A stretch of DNA of 64,000 nucleotides from Paraspadella gotoi. Taxonomy: Eukaryota > Chaetognatha. The position numbers and the translations under genes are program-made. How positions within the stretch are numbered: position 1 is the first letter of the stretch; every line of letters begins with the position of its first letter. The DNA lies in the NCBI GenBank assembly GCA_051294375.1, contig JBJCIZ010000744.1, positions 500,264 to 564,263 on the forward strand, given 5' to 3'. Positions 9,659-23,600 of this stretch are shown one piece after another. The notes under the pieces were generated by a model that made no database searches, had not been told where the DNA came from, and worked only from the letters and a program-made list of their open reading frames with translations.

Positions 9659-12600
9659 TCACAGTCTAGTCCCACCGCTTAGCTCAGGAACGGTGAGATT
9701 CAATTGTTTCATGATTTCTCGGAAATGAAAGGGCAAATTCGCCGAAACGAAAACGTTTTTGCCTTTGTTCAGTTCTGGAAGAACGATTGTCTTAGCGTGC
9801 AGCTGCAGTGGGACGTGACGGGCCAATGGCTGACGGGTTTTTAAAGCCTGTGGTGGGGGGGAATGTTATAACGAAATGTTTTTTAAACAAGAATTCTTAA
9901 TCTCACTATTTAATTTCCTTTGGTTTAAAAAAAAAACTAATTGTATCATATCGGGTATCATATCATCATCGACAACAACTTCTCCTTGCCTGAAGGGCGG
10001 AACCAGAAATTTTTTGCGGCTTCAAATCGTTGAGATTAGAATATTTGTGGTCGCCGACGACGGGCGTGTTGAGCCCGTATGACAAATGTGCGCGGACTTG
10101 ATGCTTGAATCCGGATTCGGGTTGAACTTCGATGAGGGAGCAGCCAAAGTTTTCGTCGAGGACCTCGTACTGCGGAAGAGAAATGGAGTTGGGGGGGGGT
10201 GTTTAGGAAGAAAAAAGAGAGTATTGGGGTTGGTCGCTTTACTTTCTCTCACCCTCGTCACGGCCTTGAAGCCGGTCTGGCGCGGAGGGGCGAGTCGCTT
10301 CAAGTCTTCCTCGTCAAGTTCGTCCTCGACGAGTTGCGCGGCGAAAGTGTCGGCGGTCATGGCGTCGCGAAATGGCGCTACAGTCGTGCGGAACCCGGCG
10401 TTTCCCTATTCATTTTATAATTAATTAATAATAAGTATATCCGCCAATTCTCCCTCTCGCCCTCCTCTCACCCGGAATTCCTTCAACGGGATCTCGATGG
10501 TTCCATGAGGCAGAGTGGGTTTTCCTTTGCAGATCGCCAAGTAGACCTTGAGCGCGCGTCGAGTGGCGAAAAGGCGCTTGACCCTCTGCGTGACGACGTC
10601 CGAGGCGGACAAGAGGAGAACTCCGGTGACTTCCCGGTCCAATCGGTGGAGAGGGGTCAGCTTGGAATGACCCAAGGCTTCGGCCAGTTTTGGAAGGACA
10701 TCGTCGACCGAGAGGCGGACGCCTGGACCGCCCTGGCAGGCGAGTCCATAGGGTTTGTCCAGTCCGACCAAGCCGAAGTGGTTGAAGACGACTCGCCGGC
10801 GGAGGAGCTCGAGAAGGTGATCCTCGGAAGCCCACGTTAGATCCGCCACGAGGTCTTTGTATTTTCTACGGGAAGAGTTGGCGTGGGAGAGAGAGAATTT
10901 ATTACCGCAACGTCATTTGAGAAGAGGCGAAGAACAGACAGAGAGAGAACCCTTATCCTGGTCATTGTAAGTTCAGTTATACTCTCCTACTTTAAAAATG
11001 GAGTTGCCTTCGACTTTACCAAACTTACATATTTTAAACATAAATAAGTTATGAATATCCTCGTCGTTTCGAAGCTGAAATAAAAATTTTATTTAAAGAC
11101 GGGAAAGTTTTCATTTTTTTACAAGGAAAAAACCCTAAAAACTTGTTCATTTGTGCATTTTAAAAGATGCAATTATGCATTAATGATTTAAACAAAGGCC
11201 ATTCCAAAATCTTGTTCGTCATTATTTCCGCCCACAAGCTTTGTCCGATTTAAATAAGCAGAGAATCCGGTTTAATAATTCAAACCGGAACCATCGCATT
11301 GAAGCGAAGAGACGACCGGAAAGAATCGGCACAACATGAAAGAGAAATCCCGTTTCTAAACTCGTCGGAGGGAAAGAGGGAGAGATAAAAAAAAGAGTGA
11401 AGAGACAGTAATTATTGATAAGTGTTAATGACCGAACCGTTCAATATAAGCAGTTCCTGAGCTTCGGATCAGGCTGTAACACCATGTTACAGGCGGGTTA
11501 AGCGCCCCGTCCCTCTTAACTGCCAGACGACCACCGGGCTAGAACCCCGGACCTTTGGGTTGGGAGGCGAATGACTTGCCTCCGGCACCAATGGCCGCTG
11601 ATGAACGGTTGGTGGATTTTAGTCCACCATAAGAGAAACAAAAAAAACAAGTTTGAGCAAACAATGTCGGATCTGCCTACGATAATTAAGTGGTAATCAG
11701 CTGATCCGATGATAAATAATGACAACTCTTTCTGACCTTAAATTTGTGATCTTATCAGATTATATAACAAATCATAAGCAGATCCGACTAAAAAAAAACA
11801 AAAAAACGCAAACTCCTCGGCAGAGCCGGAAGTAAAGACTAACTTGGCGAGGCGGAACCGATATGAGAATAAGTAAAGACAGACCGACCGTTTTCCCTCT
11901 CCTCACCTGAATCCCTTTGAGTCGAACATCTTCTTGCCCAACTTGGCGGGAGGATAGAGGACCTTCTCGACGGCCGTCGCCGCTTCCCACTTGACCGACG
12001 GCGCCGCGACCGCCACCGACGCCGCTTCACCGTCGGTCGGGCCTTTAGGTTTGGTCCGCTTCCCCGTTGAGGAGGCGCTGGCCTTTGACGAGGGAGACAC
12101 GGCCTTCCCGACGCCGTAATCGTACTTGGGAATCACGCGTTTCGCGGATTCGTTTTGGTCCAAGTTGTTCATGAAGAGAGATCCTTGAAAATCGGTTTTG
12201 GACGAAGATGACGACGACGCTTCCTTCTTCGACTGCACATCACTAAATCGAGACTCCTTCATTAGGGATGACGACGACGACGCTTCCTTTTTCTTCTCAG
12301 GAGCGACTTTCTTCAACCCAGATTCCACCAATAGGGATGACATAGACGCCCCCTTCTCCACTTTCGACTCCATCTCGGCTCCGACGCCGCGAAAATCCGA
12401 GTTTTCCACGTACAACGAATCGAAGTAATTTAAGTCGGTCAACTCTTCCTTGATTCTGTCCGGCTTCGCCTCCCGATCAGAGCGTCGTCGACTCATATCC
12501 TCCAAGTCCGATTTCCAATCTCCCTTCAGCCTTTCGTCCGTAGAGACGAAATGTGTGGTGGACGTTGATGTCAATCCTAGTTGTTCGTCGAAAAAATTTG

Positions 12601-13387
12601 CAGAGGATTCGTCTTTGTCCGGCGTCGACGTTAATGTCTCTTCGACGTCGTCGCCTCGCCAATCCTTCGTCCTTTCCGAAGCGCACCTCGTCTCGGCAAA
12701 GTTCATCTCCAACTGCTCGTCGAAGTAATTCGTCGACGCCTCCTTCGTTCCTTCGATCTTTGGAGCTGCAAATTTAGCGTCCGAGATCTCGCTCTGTCGC
12801 CGACGATTCCATTCAAGCCAGCCGCCGATGCTCGGCAGCGGAGCCATCGCTTCGATGAGCGAGGAGGAAGGCGGCGGCCGATGCAGCGGCTCGTCGGGGA
12901 AAGGCGCGAGGGGCAGGTTTTCCGCGTCTAAACGGACCTCTATGCCCGACAGAAGTCGAGTCGTTACGTCGTCCGCGGCGTAAGGCAGTGCAAGGGCGGC
13001 GCGTTTCCGGGCGAGTCGAGCTCGTCGCGGTTCGAGGCCAAAGTCACGGAGAGTCATCGATTCTTTAAAGGAAGTCGTTTCGTCGAGAGCCGGTGGAGCG
13101 GACGACGGGATCTCGGCGACATCGGAAGCGGCGTCGTCCACCGGAACTCCATCGAAGCCGGCGCTTTCCAACTCCCTTCTCTTCGCCGAAATCCGGCGCT
13201 GTTTCTCCTCCTCCGCCTTCTTCTCCGCGAGATCTTGCTCGATGCCGAAAAAGTCGCTTTTCGGCGCCGTCTTCCGGTAGGATCGCTCATCCGGCGCCGG
13301 ACGCTGGGCGGCTAACAATCTAAGAGACGCCGCCGAGGCGCGAAAATTGGATTCCAAAGACGCCGAGGTTAAACAGCGGCGAAACAT
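9659..13387 (-). CDS. RPUSD4: RPUSD4-like mitochondrial RNA pseudouridine synthase, long N-terminus
   Basis: Five exons with matching phases: 13387-11907, 10865-10472, 10405-10253, 10169-9990, 9847-9659. They give 798 residues, whereas human RPUSD4 has about 377. Exons 2-5 carry the RluA-type fold: LDKPYG, then HRLDREVTGVLLL with the catalytic Asp, ESGFKHQVRAHLSYGL, GDHKYS and a C-terminal HVPLQLHAK block. All match RPUSD4, which modifies mitochondrial 16S rRNA and tRNA. Exon 1 starts MFRRCLTSAS, plausible as a mitochondrial presequence. It adds about 490 residues of low-complexity, acidic/Ser-rich sequence with repeated aromatic-FDEQ motifs (NYFDEQL, NFFDEQL, NYFDSLY). Intron 4 begins with GC (CAG/GCAAGG). 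Intron 1 (11906-10866) holds a SINE and a TIR element. Family identity is sure; orthology to RPUSD4 rather than another RPUSD is likely. Confidence 0.9.
11455..11627 (-). mobile_element. SINE-like repeat, copy 1
   Basis: Lies in intron 1 of the RPUSD4-like gene. Read on the minus strand it shares, in order, GTGCCGGAGG, GCCTCCCAACCCAAAGG, GGGTTC..GCCC, GGGACGGGG, a CTGTAA/TTACAG hairpin and GATCCGAAGCTC with the element at 35766-36003. The GGGTTCTAGCCC segment resembles a pol III B box or tRNA T arm, suggesting a tRNA-derived SINE. Confidence 0.7.
11649..11790. mobile_element. Short TIR element (MITE-like), truncated
   Basis: Left end AAGTTTGAGCAAACAATGTC then GGATCTGC. An inverted GCAGATCCGAC lies at about 11779-11789. 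The internal TACGATAATTA and ATGATAAAT words recur in the element at 58308-58555. Non-coding and AT-rich. Confidence 0.6.
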
Positions 13388-15201
13388 CGCCGCATCGACT
13401 GATTAATGAAGTAACAGATTTTACAATTTCGTGAGTAAGAAACCAAAGGGGAGAAAAAAAAAGAATTGCGAAGGGATATATTATGTATTTAATTTTAAAC
13501 GAAAGTGGCCAGTCACTTTTAAACAGCTTTTGAACCCTAATTCCCTCTTACAATTGATTTCAAATCCTCTTGACTAAACGATTATCCTTGTCAGTTGATG
13601 CGATGAAAGACCAATACAGATAAATCGTGGAACGGAAGTCATCAAGTTAAGTCCTCGACGTCTTTTGGTCTTCTCATCACACCCCAAAAACTCTCTCATC
13701 GGGTAAAAAATTAAATGTTCAAGTTTAATTTTAAACAAAATCGATAGTTTTCTCTACAAATCTGACCGATTCCCGGAGGGACCTAAACGGGGGGCGTTCG
13801 ACGATAATAATTTAATTATGAAAAATAAAACTTGAAACAAATTTATAAAACCAAAAAAGTTTCCTGAGTACTTTTAAATGCGACCGATATATATGTAGAT
13901 AAAAGTTAAGAGTTATATAGCATTCGACCAGAGATGTATATTTTAATTACTTAATTCTCTTCGTAAATTCTATGAATGAACAAAATTCAAAATTGCGAAA
14001 TGAAATTACTAGTAGCAGCAATGCTGTCCAATGTCTATTTCTACGGGTAGACACAATGAGAGAGTCGAAAAAGAAAAAGAGCATAAACTGATAAAAGATT
14101 TAAAAAAAAAGGAATTTCTGAAAAAAAAAAATATACATCCCTGAAAGAGTGAAAGTAACGAAAAATCTTGTCGACTGTAATGCAAAATTAGTCAGTTTTC
14201 TGTCAGGTTTCTTAGTTATTAAAAAGGCAAATGTGATGAAGTGCAAAATCGTTAGAGGACAACGAGAATTCCTCCTTTCTAATAATAATAATAATAATAA
14301 TAATCATAATAATAATCATAATGTACGAGGAAGAGAGAAATAAAAAAAAGTATACGGCACCTCGGTAGGATTTTAAATGTTTTTGCTTTTACGCTGGATT
14401 TAGCCTAAATTTAATATGAAAATATCCTCTCGCTGTCGCTTTAAAATTACAAATAATGCTTAAAACTTTACCAAATACTTCTATATGGACTAAAGTTCTT
14501 TCTATAACTCTTTGCCTCGATACGAATATATCAATATACAATTATACATGATATACATGATAACAAAGTCCGGGCTTGACTTCGGCTTTTCATTATTGTC
14601 TCTAGCTTTCTGTCATTTGTTAATTTTCATTTTCTCCATTCTATCTCTAAAATCTAAATTTGTGTGAACGGAGGAAAAATGGTTGGTTCGTTGTGTCTAA
14701 AAAACGTACAAAAAATGTGGAAAGTTACAATCTAGATTTAAAAATTCGATTGCATAAGTATTTTCTACTTTATTAATGATAGTGGATGTATTTAATACGG
14801 CAGAAAATTCTGTTGAGCTCCCAATATTAGTTTATTAAAAGCAACAAAAAAAAAAACGATTGCATTGCAAAAAGATTCATGAGAAGAAAAAGGAGGAACC
14901 CAAAATTTTTTTAAAAAAAATCAATTCATGCAATTTTAACTTAAATACATCGATGAATAAGAAAAAAACGCAGGATTTAACAAAAAAATGTTTAATATCC
15001 GATGGAAGAGATAGAGAGATCAACAATTTGGGCAATTCGAAGGTAAGTTGCAGGGTGTGTGTGTCTGCAAAATCTCGTGGTGGGTGTCCATGTCCAAAAA
15101 ATTTTTGTTTCGTCCTCTTCGCTTTGCTTTGCTTCGCTTTTATCACGATCTACCCCCCCCTCCAGGGGGCGGGAGAGCGCGAGGGGAGATACAGAGCCAT
15201 C
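13388..15201. other. Intergenic spacer between SMN and RPUSD4-like gene
   Basis: AT-rich, 1.8 kb, the widest gap in the RPUSD4-SMN-GPI-PRKDC run. It should contain the SMN 3' UTR and the RPUSD4 upstream region. An (AAT)n-type microsatellite lies at 14281-14322. No gene or RNA seen; the ORFs at 14860 and 15503 are A-rich or antisense to SMN. Confidence 0.6.
14281..14322. repeat. (AAT)n microsatellite
   Basis: About 14 AAT triplets with two CAT interruptions. Confidence 0.85.
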
Positions 15202-16448
15202 TCACTTTCTGGCGTCATTGAGACCTTGATAATAGCCCGTATGATAACCGCTCATGTACCACGAGATGAGCATGGCGTGAAGGGCGTCGGCGTCGGGTCC
15301 GCCGCCGCCGGAGCCCAGAGGCGGCGGCGGCGGCGGCGGCATCGCGGAAGGCGAAAAGGAGGCGGTACCGTTGGTGCCGGGGAAAGGAAAACTTCCAGGT
15401 GGAAATCTGAGAGAAGGGAAAAAACAATTTTAACCGGAAATTGTTCAGCCAAGAAAAGTCGGGTAAAAAAAACTAGATGTAAAATATTTAGGAGAAAAAC
15501 AAATGTTTGCTTCCAATAGGCATGTTATTCTACGTTATTTTTTTCTTTCTTCCTCTCTTTTTTATTTCTACTTAGTCAACTCTATCTTTCTTTCTATCAT
15601 AATTATTATTTCTTTCTTCATCATTTTTTTTTCTTTCTTACGGGAGCGCGAAGTTGTGCGAGAACCCGGGAGGGATATTTTGAGACTTGGACTTGTTCCT
15701 GCCGCGCTTTTCCTTCTTTCCGCGACCGCCGCCCGGCTTGGGGGCGGGTGGCGCGGCGTCTTCGTCCTCGTCGTCCCGAGGCGCCAAAGGGACGGACTGC
15801 GATGAGTTTTTGGCGCCGGAGCGACGGCCGCGGCGATGGCGCCCCTGGCCACGCCCACGCCGGGCGCCGCCGCGGGCGCGGAGACGGGATTCCGAGGCGT
15901 CACCGACGGATGAGGAGTCCACGTCCTCGGTTCCGTCGAGGACCGTCTCTTCTTCGTAATCTGGAATAAATGAGTAACAATAATACATTTCAGTAAAAGT
16001 ATTATTAATACTATTATTATTCATAAATGACAAAGATGAACATCATCACTGGAGCTGATGAAACCTGACGTATTAACGAGAGCGATTCGTGCGGTTGCGT
16101 TAACGTTAAACGCTCATCATCTACCTAGAAAAGTTGACTCGCCCTCTTCAAAACTTGACTCACCCTCTTCCGAGTAGGTCTCGCTCTGCGTCGTTTCCCC
16201 TTTCGTTCGTCTTCTTTCGCTTCGATTCGACTTTTTCTTCGTCTCAGTTTCGGCGTCGTCTTCGTACGGAAGGAGGTCGTCGATGTTCTGTTCCTCCTCG
16301 TTGCCGTAACCTACGTTTTGATTGATTGATTGATTGGATTCGATTTCATTGGTATACAGATATAAATTTAAATTATCTATTGATAATTCGTATTTACTAT
16401 TAAACAAAAACGACACATTCACAATCTCCCGAACAAAATCTCGCGCCC

Positions 16449-16497
<49 letters not shown>

Positions 16498-17548
16498 ATA
16501 TAACGGACGACGCAAGTGAAGTTGTCCGCGTCGATTGATTTGATGACGGCGTTGTAAAGAAGTCCGTCTTCCGTGAAATAGGCGACGCACTTGTTGCCCA
16601 CTTTCCACCCATTGACGGCCTTATTTTTGCTGCGCCGCCGCGTACGGCGGCCGCGTTTCTGCGCCTCGCCGCTGTCGTCTCCCTCGTCCGCTTTGGCGTC
16701 GTCAGGGTGGGTCCCGGCGGCGTCGCTCTTTGGCTTGTTGCGGCTCGATGATTTGGGAAGATCCGATTGTGGCTCCTCATCGCCGGAACTGAAGAAATGC
16801 GATTGATTGACAAATTTTCGGCTCGTTCTAAGCCGGAAATAATTATATTTTTATCTCTCAACAGACTTAATATTATCTTTGTACTCTCCTACTTGTCATC
16901 TTCGCGTAAAAAATAAATGAATAAATAAATAATAAATATATTAAATAATAAATAAATAAATGAACTTCGTCTCTTTAATAACTGCCACAGTAGCAAATTA
17001 ATTTGTGAATTGTCTGAAATGAGTTCCTCAATCTCATTTGCATATTGTCGTATTCTGATTAAGCTTTTATAATTTTTTATTCTATTACCTTGAAGGTTTA
17101 ATATTATTATTTTACATTAGTAAATGATCATGTTTATTTGTGGTTCAATTAATAGCTATCAATATCAATCAATTAATAATTCAAAATATTTTATTCTTTA
17201 CAAATTTCGGCCTGAAGATTTAAAATCTTAACGTAAAAGATTTCATTCTTCTTCCCATCTTATCTCATTCAATCACCACGTTATTTTACTCATTCTCCTA
17301 TTTTTCTTTCACCTCGTCAAAATTCCAAGCTCATTCAATCTTTCACTAACCGCTTGACGATTTCGTCCTTCATGAGGTTAATGGCGTTGTCGTAAGCTTT
17401 GATCAGCTCGGTGTCGTCCCACAGTTGTTCGTCGTCGTCGCCGTCTCGCGAGCGCGAAAACACAATGTCCCCTTCAATCAAGATTCAATTTTATTCAACA
17501 CAAAATTAACAGAAAATTCGAATCAAACCACCTACCTATAGAGGCCAT
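15202..17548 (-). CDS. SMN1: Survival motor neuron protein (SMN)
   Basis: Six exons in phase: 17548-17536, 17471-17351, 16788-16496, 16310-16164, 15960-15642, 15406-15202; 365 residues (human 294). SMN scaffolds Sm-ring assembly on snRNAs in the cytoplasm and Cajal bodies. Seen in order: the Gemin2-binding helix LWDDTELIKAYDNAI near residues 20-36; a basic linker; the Tudor domain from about residue 106 (WKVGNKCVAYF, then RYIGYGNEEEQN); an Arg/Gly-rich block in exon 5, longer than in vertebrates; a short poly-Pro run; and the C-terminal YG box SWYMSGYHTGYYQG that drives oligomerisation. The first exon codes for only four residues plus one base, so the start depends on one short intron with a weak acceptor. 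The GPI stop lies 272 bp upstream. Intron 3 starts with a (CT)n tract. Confidence 0.93.
16450..16493. repeat. (CT)n microsatellite in SMN intron 3
   Basis: Uninterrupted CT/GA run immediately after the donor of the Tudor-coding exon. On the transcribed strand it reads GTGAGAGAGAGA, so the donor is embedded in the repeat and length change could affect its context. Confidence 0.9.
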
Positions 17549-17819
17549 TCCACAATTGTGGTTACAACATTTAAATCTGTATAACAAAGATAAAAGAAAT
17601 ACGTAAACCCCGATGAAAAATGACAGAAAATAAATGAACGTCCGATAAAAAAAAAAAAAAAAGCAGCTATAAACCACTGCAAAAAAAAGCACGATATATC
17701 TCAATCACATAAAATCTAAAAATGACTATATAAATCCGTTCGCAATGTCACTTAGTCTAATGCCACCTAATCACAATCACAGATAATAAAAAGTCATTCG
17801 CTTTTGTTTTTTATTTTCT

Positions 17820-20430
<2,611 letters not shown>

Positions 20431-20464
20431 TTTCTTCTTTTAAATATCACCACAACGCAATTAA

Positions 20465-20505
20465 GGGCTTCTTGAGAAGGCGAAAGAAAAAAAAAAAGAT
20501 TTCAA
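20465..20505 (-). promoter_or_regulatory. Unpaired 3' splice-site-like signal between PRKDC and GPI
   Basis: On the minus strand a T11 run, then CTTTCGCCTTCTCAAG, ends about 40 bases before the GPI ATG. It has the form of a strong polypyrimidine tract plus AG acceptor, in a 197-bp intercistronic gap. It could be an outron acceptor for spliced-leader addition, or the acceptor of a 5' UTR intron. No AATAAA is visible in the gap on that strand. Confidence 0.4.
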
Positions 20506-20626
20506 CGAGAGTAAAAAGGGAAAAAAAATTGTAAAAAGTGTCAACGAATATAAAAATCTGATCACAAAATGAAATCACAGAAATCACGGTTCCTCGGAAA
20601 TAGTTTTGATTTGTTTGTTGTTCAAC

Positions 20627-23600
20627 TCAGACGTGCGACTCCCATCCGATCCAAAGTCTCCCGACGACATCGACGTCGAGGGCGAGATCGACGAGGCACT
20701 TGACTTGATCCTCGACGGAGACGACGTCGTCTTCGCCGCCGCAGATTTTGGCGCGGACGCCGCGAGGATCTCCGGCCGCGAGGCGCGCCCACTCCGCGCG
20801 GCCCTTGGGCTGATGTCTGGCGGCGATTTCGTCGCGCAGTACCGACACGGGATGCTCGCCTCTGAGCTTTCGCCGCAGAGTCTTTAACTTTTCGCGGGGA
20901 AAAAATCGGATGCGCTCGGTGGGATCGGCGGAGGAGTCGGAAGCGGTGGAGACGGCGGAGGCCTGAAGCAGACGCTCGGCTTGGGTCTGCCAATCCGTCG
21001 AAGGTTCGTTGACGAAGGCTTCGGCGACGGCGGCGACGAGGGTGGCGTGAGAACGCCAGGCGGCGAGGAACGACGCCATCCTTGCGGCGAGGGGACTCGG
21101 GGCGCCGGGCGTCACCTCGTGGGGAAGAAAGACGTTGCGCAGCTGGCGGGTGAGTCTGAAGGGGACGAGCTCGGGGGTGGAGAGTAACTGGATGCTAAGA
21201 CCGAAAGAATAGCCGAAGTCGATGCCGATCAGTGTCCCTTCAGGATAAAGATTTATAAATGTTCAGGATAAAGAATTATAAATGTTTCTAAGGATAAGAA
21301 GCATTTATAAATGTTATGGATAAGAAGGATTTATAAATGTTCACTTTGTTCAGGATAAGAAGGATTTATAAATGTTTTTAAAATTATGATTTCTAATTAA
21401 TTTCCGACTCACCGTTTTCCTTGTCGACGAGCACGTTGCTGAGATGACGATCTCCGATGCCGAGGACGTAGTGTGCGACGGAGAGGGCGGCCAACGACTC
21501 TTTCCATCTCGACTGAAGGTGGACGAAGGCTTCGGGCGACGTCGTCATCGTCTCCAATCCGCGGCGAAGGAGATTCCATGGGATCGAGGCTTCGCTGCGT
21601 CGCTGAATCTCCGCCACCTGGAGGCATATTCATTTAGACATAATATGTACAACTCCAACCCACCAAAAAACAAAATGGGCAATTTGGATAACCTATTAAA
21701 CACAAAATTTTGAAGGATTTCTAAATAACGCTTATAAAAGAAAACCAATTAGGCCGCTACAAACACCAGTACCTCAGCAGCTGGCAGGGCCCAGATGCGA
21801 CCGAAGGCGGCACCGGCTTCCTGTTGCTTGCAGACGCCGTCCTTCTTAATTTTTCGGGCCTCGTCGAGAAACTTTCGTTCTGGTTTAAAGTTTTCCTTGG
21901 CGACCCTTTCGAGAAAACTCTTGAGGGTCTCCGTCTTGGCGATCCACTCAATGAGCCCCGAATGGGGCGTCAAGGGGATAACCTTGAAGGTCCTGACTCC
22001 AGAAGATGTCTTTAGGAAAGATTCCTGAATGAAATCGGGGTGAGAAGTTAAGATTCGTCATTTGTTTGAATAGCAAAATAACTAATAAATTGCCTCGTTT
22101 CTGCAAAACACTGAACGAAGAAACAACTAGTGAAGAAAAGAAACAAAAAACGAAAAAAAAGAAAAAGAGGAAAAAATAGAAAAACGATAAGATTGATCGC
22201 GTTATCGTTGGCAAACGTTTTCTCGAAACCGATTGTAAAGATACACAATTAATTAATTAATTAATTAATTATGAAGACGATGTTATAAAAGCGAGAGCAT
22301 CGATCGTCGATCACCAACCACCAACAATTAGAAACATTATTAAAACAGATCATAGGGAAATTAAAAATTGCTTTCTAAAAATCTTCAATAACCCAAAAAA
22401 TTAAAAATTATTTTTTTTTAAATATTTTTTTATCAATGGCGAATAGCAAAAAGTTTCAAGAAATAAGAAAGATGTTTGAAAAATTAGGTTCAAGGCCAAA
22501 CCAGAAAAGTAAGTATCCTTGGTAACGATTGAGTCAATTGAACATTAAGAAAAAATATTTTAATGACGTTTTAATGTTAATGTGGACAAAAGCGCGGATC
22601 GACGCACCTTTAAGCGTCCACCATGGAAGGCACCCCGAATCAAACCGGCAACGAAATATCAAGGATCGAGACGCGACGAACGTCTCCAGATCGTCTCCAC
22701 GCCCACCGCCGATCGAGGGGCGCGTGCCGACCATCGGCGAGACCGAAGTCCTCATCCTCGACGAGATGATGAGGAAGAGCGCCGTGGGCCGGACTCTTGA
22801 TTTCGACCCCGTCGCCTGGGAGACTCCGAGACACCCTCGCCCGGAAAGGCCGAGCAAGATGCGGGAGATCCTCGAGGATTTCTTGAAGGAAGACGCGAAG
22901 GGTGGAGCGGAGTCGGCCAAGAAGTTCGAGACGACGACGGAGATCGAGGGAGTCAGGGAAGAGGTCGTCGTTAGGAGGAGGAGGGAGAAGTTGAAGAAGG
23001 CGACGAAGGAAAAAGATTGGAGCGAAAATGAAGAGAAGTTCAAAGGGAAGAATAATATTATATTAATTATTATATTATTATTATATTAATTACTCCAACG
23101 ATTTTTCGTCAAGGGAGTAACATTTTAATCTCTTTTTTTATCAAAAGGCGGGCGATACATGGTGGAGACTGTGCCTTTCAATCCGATGGAGACGAAAAAA
23201 GAGTTGGAACCTCGTCCGCGTTCCAAAATTAGAGAAGAAAAGTTACCAACCAACGGAAAGACGGAACCCTTATTCAAAGTAGGGATATTAATGGCGATTA
23301 TTGGCCGATTCGACAATGCTGAGTAGAGTCCAATACAATTCAGAGAGACAAATCGTCAAATCTACCCGCCATCGACGCTTCGTGGCCGACGACTAAGGAA
23401 GCAAAAACGTCTTCTCATTTAGGTAAGGCAATGTGACACTTGCTCTTTTGTCCTAAATTGGAATCGTAAGGATTTTCCTCAGCGAAGGGAGACGAGCGGC
23501 ATCGATTTCCACCCATGGATCAAGGACTCGATCGAGTCCCCTCTTTAGAACGAGACCAAGAATACAATCAACTCCTTCTATTTTGGCTGAATGAGTCGAG

